Under the pieces are notes generated by a model, which worked only from the letters and a program-made list of their open reading frames with translations, had not been told where the DNA came from and made no database searches. Made by a program: the position numbers and the translations under genes. Shown one piece after another: positions 22,433 to 24,273 of a stretch of 24,273 bases of DNA. Where the stretch lies: NCBI GenBank assembly GCA_037127655.1, contig JBAXXY010000022.1, positions 1 through 24,273 of the forward strand, in the 5' to 3' direction. Each line of letters begins with the position of its first letter. The first letter of the stretch is position 1. This DNA comes from GWF2-38-69 sp037127655. Its GTDB lineage: Bacteria > Verrucomicrobiota > Lentisphaeria > Victivallales > GWF2-38-69.

Positions 22433-22462
22433 ATTTTGGGGGCGGGACAGAGTCTTAACTTA
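22433..22462 (+). repeat. Possible remnant of a dispersed repeat (GGGACAGAGTCTTAA type)
   Basis: The 22433-22462 stretch contains GGGGGCGGGACAGAGTCTTA, locally GC-rich in an AT-rich gap between the CoA-transferase and a secreted protein gene. It resembles the GGGGACAGAGTCTTAA half-sites of palindromic repeats often linked to IS200-like (REP-associated) transposases, from memory. The complementary half was not found in this window, so it is at most one arm. Confidence 0.28.
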
Positions 22463-22499
22463 TAGCCTCAATTGCAACTATTGACAAGGAGAAGAATTT

Positions 22500-22910
22500 A
22501 TGGAAAGAATACTTCAAAATAAAATATCTATTATTATGGCGGCCAGCTTAATATTTTGTCTAACATTTACTATTTTAGGAGATCCCGCTACAGATCAAGA
22601 AAATGTTGCAGGACAAGTGGTTTATAAAGATAAGATAGCTCAAGGACAGGAAACTGCAGGACAAAATGTAGTGCCAAGCCAAAGAAAACCACCACTGCAG
22701 AAAGAAAATGCAGTAAGCTCGGAAAAAGATAAGATCAGCAATACTCAAGGATCTGAGAGATGTACAGGTGTAAGTCCTGATAAATTTGAACAAGGAAAAG
22801 ATAATAAACCTCCAGAGGTAAAAGATGGCACACAGCAAGGCTCTGCAGGAAAAGTCAAACCTCATGGAAGAATGTTTAAAGGAGGAGTAAAAAACAACAA
22901 TAATGACTAA
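22500..22910 (+). CDS. Secreted low-complexity hypothetical protein
   Basis: Not recognised. A 136-residue protein with a signal peptide (about 1-27, hydrophobic core ISIIMAASLIFCLTFTIL) and a mature part almost entirely of Gln, Lys, Glu, Asp, Asn, Ser, Gly and Pro, predicted to be disordered. AGQVV and AGQNVV recur with QGQ between them, hinting at a short imperfect repeat. One Cys remains in the mature part (ERCTG); no lipobox is present. It ends with a basic/Gly stretch and Asn/Asp tail. AAGGAG before the ATG supports it as a real gene. It is followed by an accessory-looking region, so it may be lineage-specific. Confidence 0.65.
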   Translation: MERILQNKISIIMAASLIFCLTFTILGDPATDQENVAGQVVYKDKIAQGQETAGQNVVPSQRKPPLQKENAVSSEKDKISNTQGSERCTGVSPDKFEQGKDNKPPEVKDGTQQGSAGKVKPHGRMFKGGVKNNNND

Positions 22911-22942
22911 GCTATAAGCCAAAAATTACTTCTTAAAAATGA

Positions 22943-22956
22943 TATCGGTTCCGATA
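22943..22956 (-). repeat. Inverted repeat downstream of the PqiA-like gene
   Basis: TATCGG-TT-CCGATA, a 6-bp perfect dyad 27 bases past the PqiA-like stop on the minus strand and followed on that strand by TCATTTTT. It may be a weak terminator for that gene. Confidence 0.35.
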
Positions 22957-22983
22957 AACTTCTTCTAATAATTGATGGCTCTT

Positions 22984-23469
22984 CTATTTATTCGCATCTT
23001 TGTCTATTTTTTGACAGCAGTAAAGAATTTTATGAATTATTATAATAATCTGCGGAATCACGAGAATAATAAATATAAAGAGTGCAATTAGCACAATTCC
23101 CAGTCTATGTTCAATCTCTACCATCGCTCCGCCTTCAACTAAAAATATTATAAGCCCCAGCATAAACACATCGAGCATATTAAATCGTGAAAATATTTTA
23201 ATGAAACGGGCCAATAAAGGATATTCTTTTTTTCTGAATAGTTTTAATATGAAATACAAAAGCAATGATACATTGTGAAGTATTGGAAATACAATCATTG
23301 TCAGCAGCATAAAAGCAGACAAAACTAAAGAAATATTTGCAAGCGCTATAACTAAATCAAAAATACTGTATGAATAGCCGATAAGCAGAAAACTTGTTAT
23401 CTCTAAATAAGGGTAGATGATTGCTACGATTAAGATAATAAGCGAAGCACAAAGGCCTGCAAGAGACAA
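22984..23469 (-). CDS. PqiA-like membrane protein, N-terminus probably missing
   Basis: A 161-residue, very hydrophobic protein with about four transmembrane helices. The C-terminal half (FIKIFSRFNMLDVFMLGLIIF...VEIEHRLGIVLIALFIFI) matches the paraquat-inducible protein A domain ('W.M.DVFLLGLLVA.VKL...A.V..G.G..AF'), and the N-terminal IILIVAIIYPYLEI matches the start of that domain. PqiA proteins work with MCE/PqiB proteins in lipid transport across the envelope, usually with a zinc-ribbon segment before the first helix. That segment is absent: the frame closes at a stop about 15 codons upstream and has no ATG or GTG start, only TTG at 23469 without a Shine-Dalgarno. The gene therefore looks 5'-truncated. 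It has no PqiB or MCE partner here. Confidence 0.5.
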   Translation of the reverse strand: MSLAGLCASLIILIVAIIYPYLEITSFLLIGYSYSIFDLVIALANISLVLSAFMLLTMIVFPILHNVSLLLYFILKLFRKKEYPLLARFIKIFSRFNMLDVFMLGLIIFLVEGGAMVEIEHRLGIVLIALFIFIILVIPQIIIIIHKILYCCQKIDKDANK

Positions 23470-23705
23470 TTCAACGAGTATTCGAACAAAGCAACTCCCG
23501 AGGTCTTGAGGGTCTTATTTCTACACTTTTGAACAGAGCTTTAAAACTTACAGAGCAAAATAAAATGAGTCAAGCCTTACCTACTATAAAGTTGCTTATG
23601 GAATTCGGGTTTTGTGAAGTTCCAAATCTTATATCTGATATAAATATTGACTATGATTCGTTTAAAACTAAATGGAAGCGATTGCAAGAGATGAAGACAG
23701 AATAA
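23442..23705 (+). pseudogene. 3' fragment of an unidentified gene (no start codon)
   Basis: The plus strand is open from a stop at 23439-23441 to a TAA at 23703-23705, 87 codons with no ATG before 23565. The translation looks protein-like (SRGLEGLISTLLNRALKL, then SQALPTIKLLMEFGFCEVPN, ending KTKWKRLQEMKTE), amphipathic and helical. From the ATG at 23565 only a 46-residue product with a weak ribosome-binding site would be made. It overlaps the truncated 5' end of the PqiA-like gene on the opposite strand, and I read both as two broken genes meeting at a rearrangement. The family is not recognised. Confidence 0.4.
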
Positions 23706-23810
23706 TTTTAAAGATATTTTAATAACTATGTTAAGACTGGACGCTATATGTCCTAGCTTTCGATATACAATTCATATCAAGAAGCAACAAAATTTCAAAA
23801 AGGATATACT

Positions 23811-23948
23811 ATGAAACTATTTCTATTTCTTGCCGCCTTATTTGATGGATTCGGAAATGAACATATCAATAAATTTTTTACGCTTATCGGTTTGATAGTT
23901 GTTCTAATTATTCTATTTGCAATACTGGGTGCGATAGTAGGGGGATAA
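23811..23948 (+). CDS. 45-residue small membrane protein
   Basis: A 45-codon gene with AAAAGGA about 8 bases before the ATG. The product starts MKLFLFLAALFDGFGNEH, then has one strong transmembrane segment (about 22-43, FTLIGLIVVLIILFAILGAIVGG) and ends directly after it. It is either a single-pass small membrane protein or a short hydrophobic peptide with a weak first segment. No family is recognised. It lies 105 bases after the gene fragment and 183 before another small membrane protein gene; no promoter stands out. Confidence 0.6.
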   Translation: MKLFLFLAALFDGFGNEHINKFFTLIGLIVVLIILFAILGAIVGG

Positions 23949-24131
23949 TCAAGGATATTTTTAGCTTATCACTGCAGGTATTACCTTTATAACACTACAA
24001 TTAATTTTAAAAAGATTTTTTATTGGAGCCTTAGTAGTTTACAGTTGCAAATGGTTTATTGTTAGAATCTTATAAAGCCAATTTAGGAATAGCTAATGAA
24101 ATGCTATTTTCCTCATCTATAGGTGAAATCA

Positions 24132-24273
24132 ATGATTGTAAAAGGAAAAGATGGATGCATGTGTTTTGTTACAGCTATTTCCATTTTACTAGTAATGATA
24201 ATTTTGGCAGGGCTTTTCAAAAAAGGCAACGGAGAGGATTTAGGGGTTTGTCTATTTTTAGCTTTAATTGTAG
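24132..24273 (+). CDS. Small membrane protein (3' end outside window)
   Basis: The frame is open from the ATG at 24132 to the window edge, 47 codons visible. AGGTGA lies a normal distance before the ATG. The product starts MIVKGKDGCMCF, has one transmembrane segment (about 11-29, rich in Ile/Leu/Val), a short polar loop KKGNGEDLG and the beginning of a second hydrophobic segment. It resembles the preceding 45-residue protein only in being small and hydrophobic. No family is recognised, and the true length is unknown. Confidence 0.5.
   Translation, partial: MIVKGKDGCMCFVTAISILLVMIILAGLFKKGNGEDLGVCLFLALIV

Noticed and set aside
22575..22922. 115-codon frame antisense to the secreted protein gene
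   Set aside because: No ribosome-binding site; the sense frame has a signal peptide and AAGGAG, so it is preferred. Kept in mind because the sense protein is low-complexity.
1..24273. CRISPR arrays, tRNA or rRNA genes, toxin-antitoxin pairs, phage genes or complete insertion sequences
   Set aside because: No spaced direct repeats, cloverleaf-like segments in gaps, transposase or integrase motifs were seen on either strand.

Overview
This window looks like a piece of chromosome from a Gram-negative (diderm), AT-rich bacterium. The evidence for an outer membrane is two lipid A secondary acyltransferases, a lipoprotein with a LysM domain, an exported LysM/coiled-coil protein and a LolA-like periplasmic protein. 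Most genes have a good Shine-Dalgarno sequence, and several promoters show a sigma70-like or extended -10 (TGnTATAAT-like) pattern. I cannot name the phylum with confidence. The variant YbeY motif, the GTP-type PEP carboxykinase and the general protein style would fit a PVC-group or Bacteroidota-adjacent lineage or an uncultured diderm phylum. No rRNA, tRNA, CRISPR array, intact transposon or phage was seen.

Layout. (1) 3-743: the 3' part of a family-3 extracellular solute-binding protein, cut by the window edge. (2) 932-4325: type II fatty acid synthesis genes fabD, fabG, acpP and fabF; acpP has its own strong promoter and is followed by a hairpin terminator. (3) 4344-10012: a same-strand run of LysM lipoprotein, PhoH-family ATPase, 7TM-HD phosphohydrolase, ybeY, exported LysM protein and LolA-like protein, that is an RNA-maturation and nucleotide-signalling core flanked by envelope genes. 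(4) 10009-11876, minus strand: two tandem LpxL/HtrB-like acyltransferases joined by a TAATG stop/start, diverging from purA. (5) 12071-14895: purA, rpmE and prfA, each apparently with its own control signals. (6) 15093-16639: a hydroxyacid dehydrogenase and a DedA-family membrane protein, coupled by TAATG, behind a promoter whose -10 lies in an inverted repeat. (7) 16716-18518, minus strand: GTP-dependent PEP carboxykinase, convergent with dedA over a shared terminator. (8) 18897-20358: a promoter- and terminator-bounded pair encoding a secreted OB-fold protein and a membrane-anchored Cache sensor with no output domain. (9) 20406-22401: a cupin, a 37-residue Lys/Gln-rich protein beginning MGDK, and an acetyl-CoA hydrolase/transferase. 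(10) 22500 to the end: an accessory-looking stretch with a secreted low-complexity protein, a PqiA-like membrane protein lacking its N-terminus, an opposite-strand start-less gene fragment abutting it, and two very small membrane proteins.

Most of the window is core metabolism and envelope biogenesis. The least explained parts are the OB-fold/Cache pair, the MGDK small protein, the rearranged junction near 23440-23520 and the small membrane proteins at the right edge. I did not find convincing evidence of a complete new system; these are the best leads. Gene starts were chosen from Shine-Dalgarno position, family N-termini and overlaps with terminators. Promoter, operator and hairpin calls are by eye.
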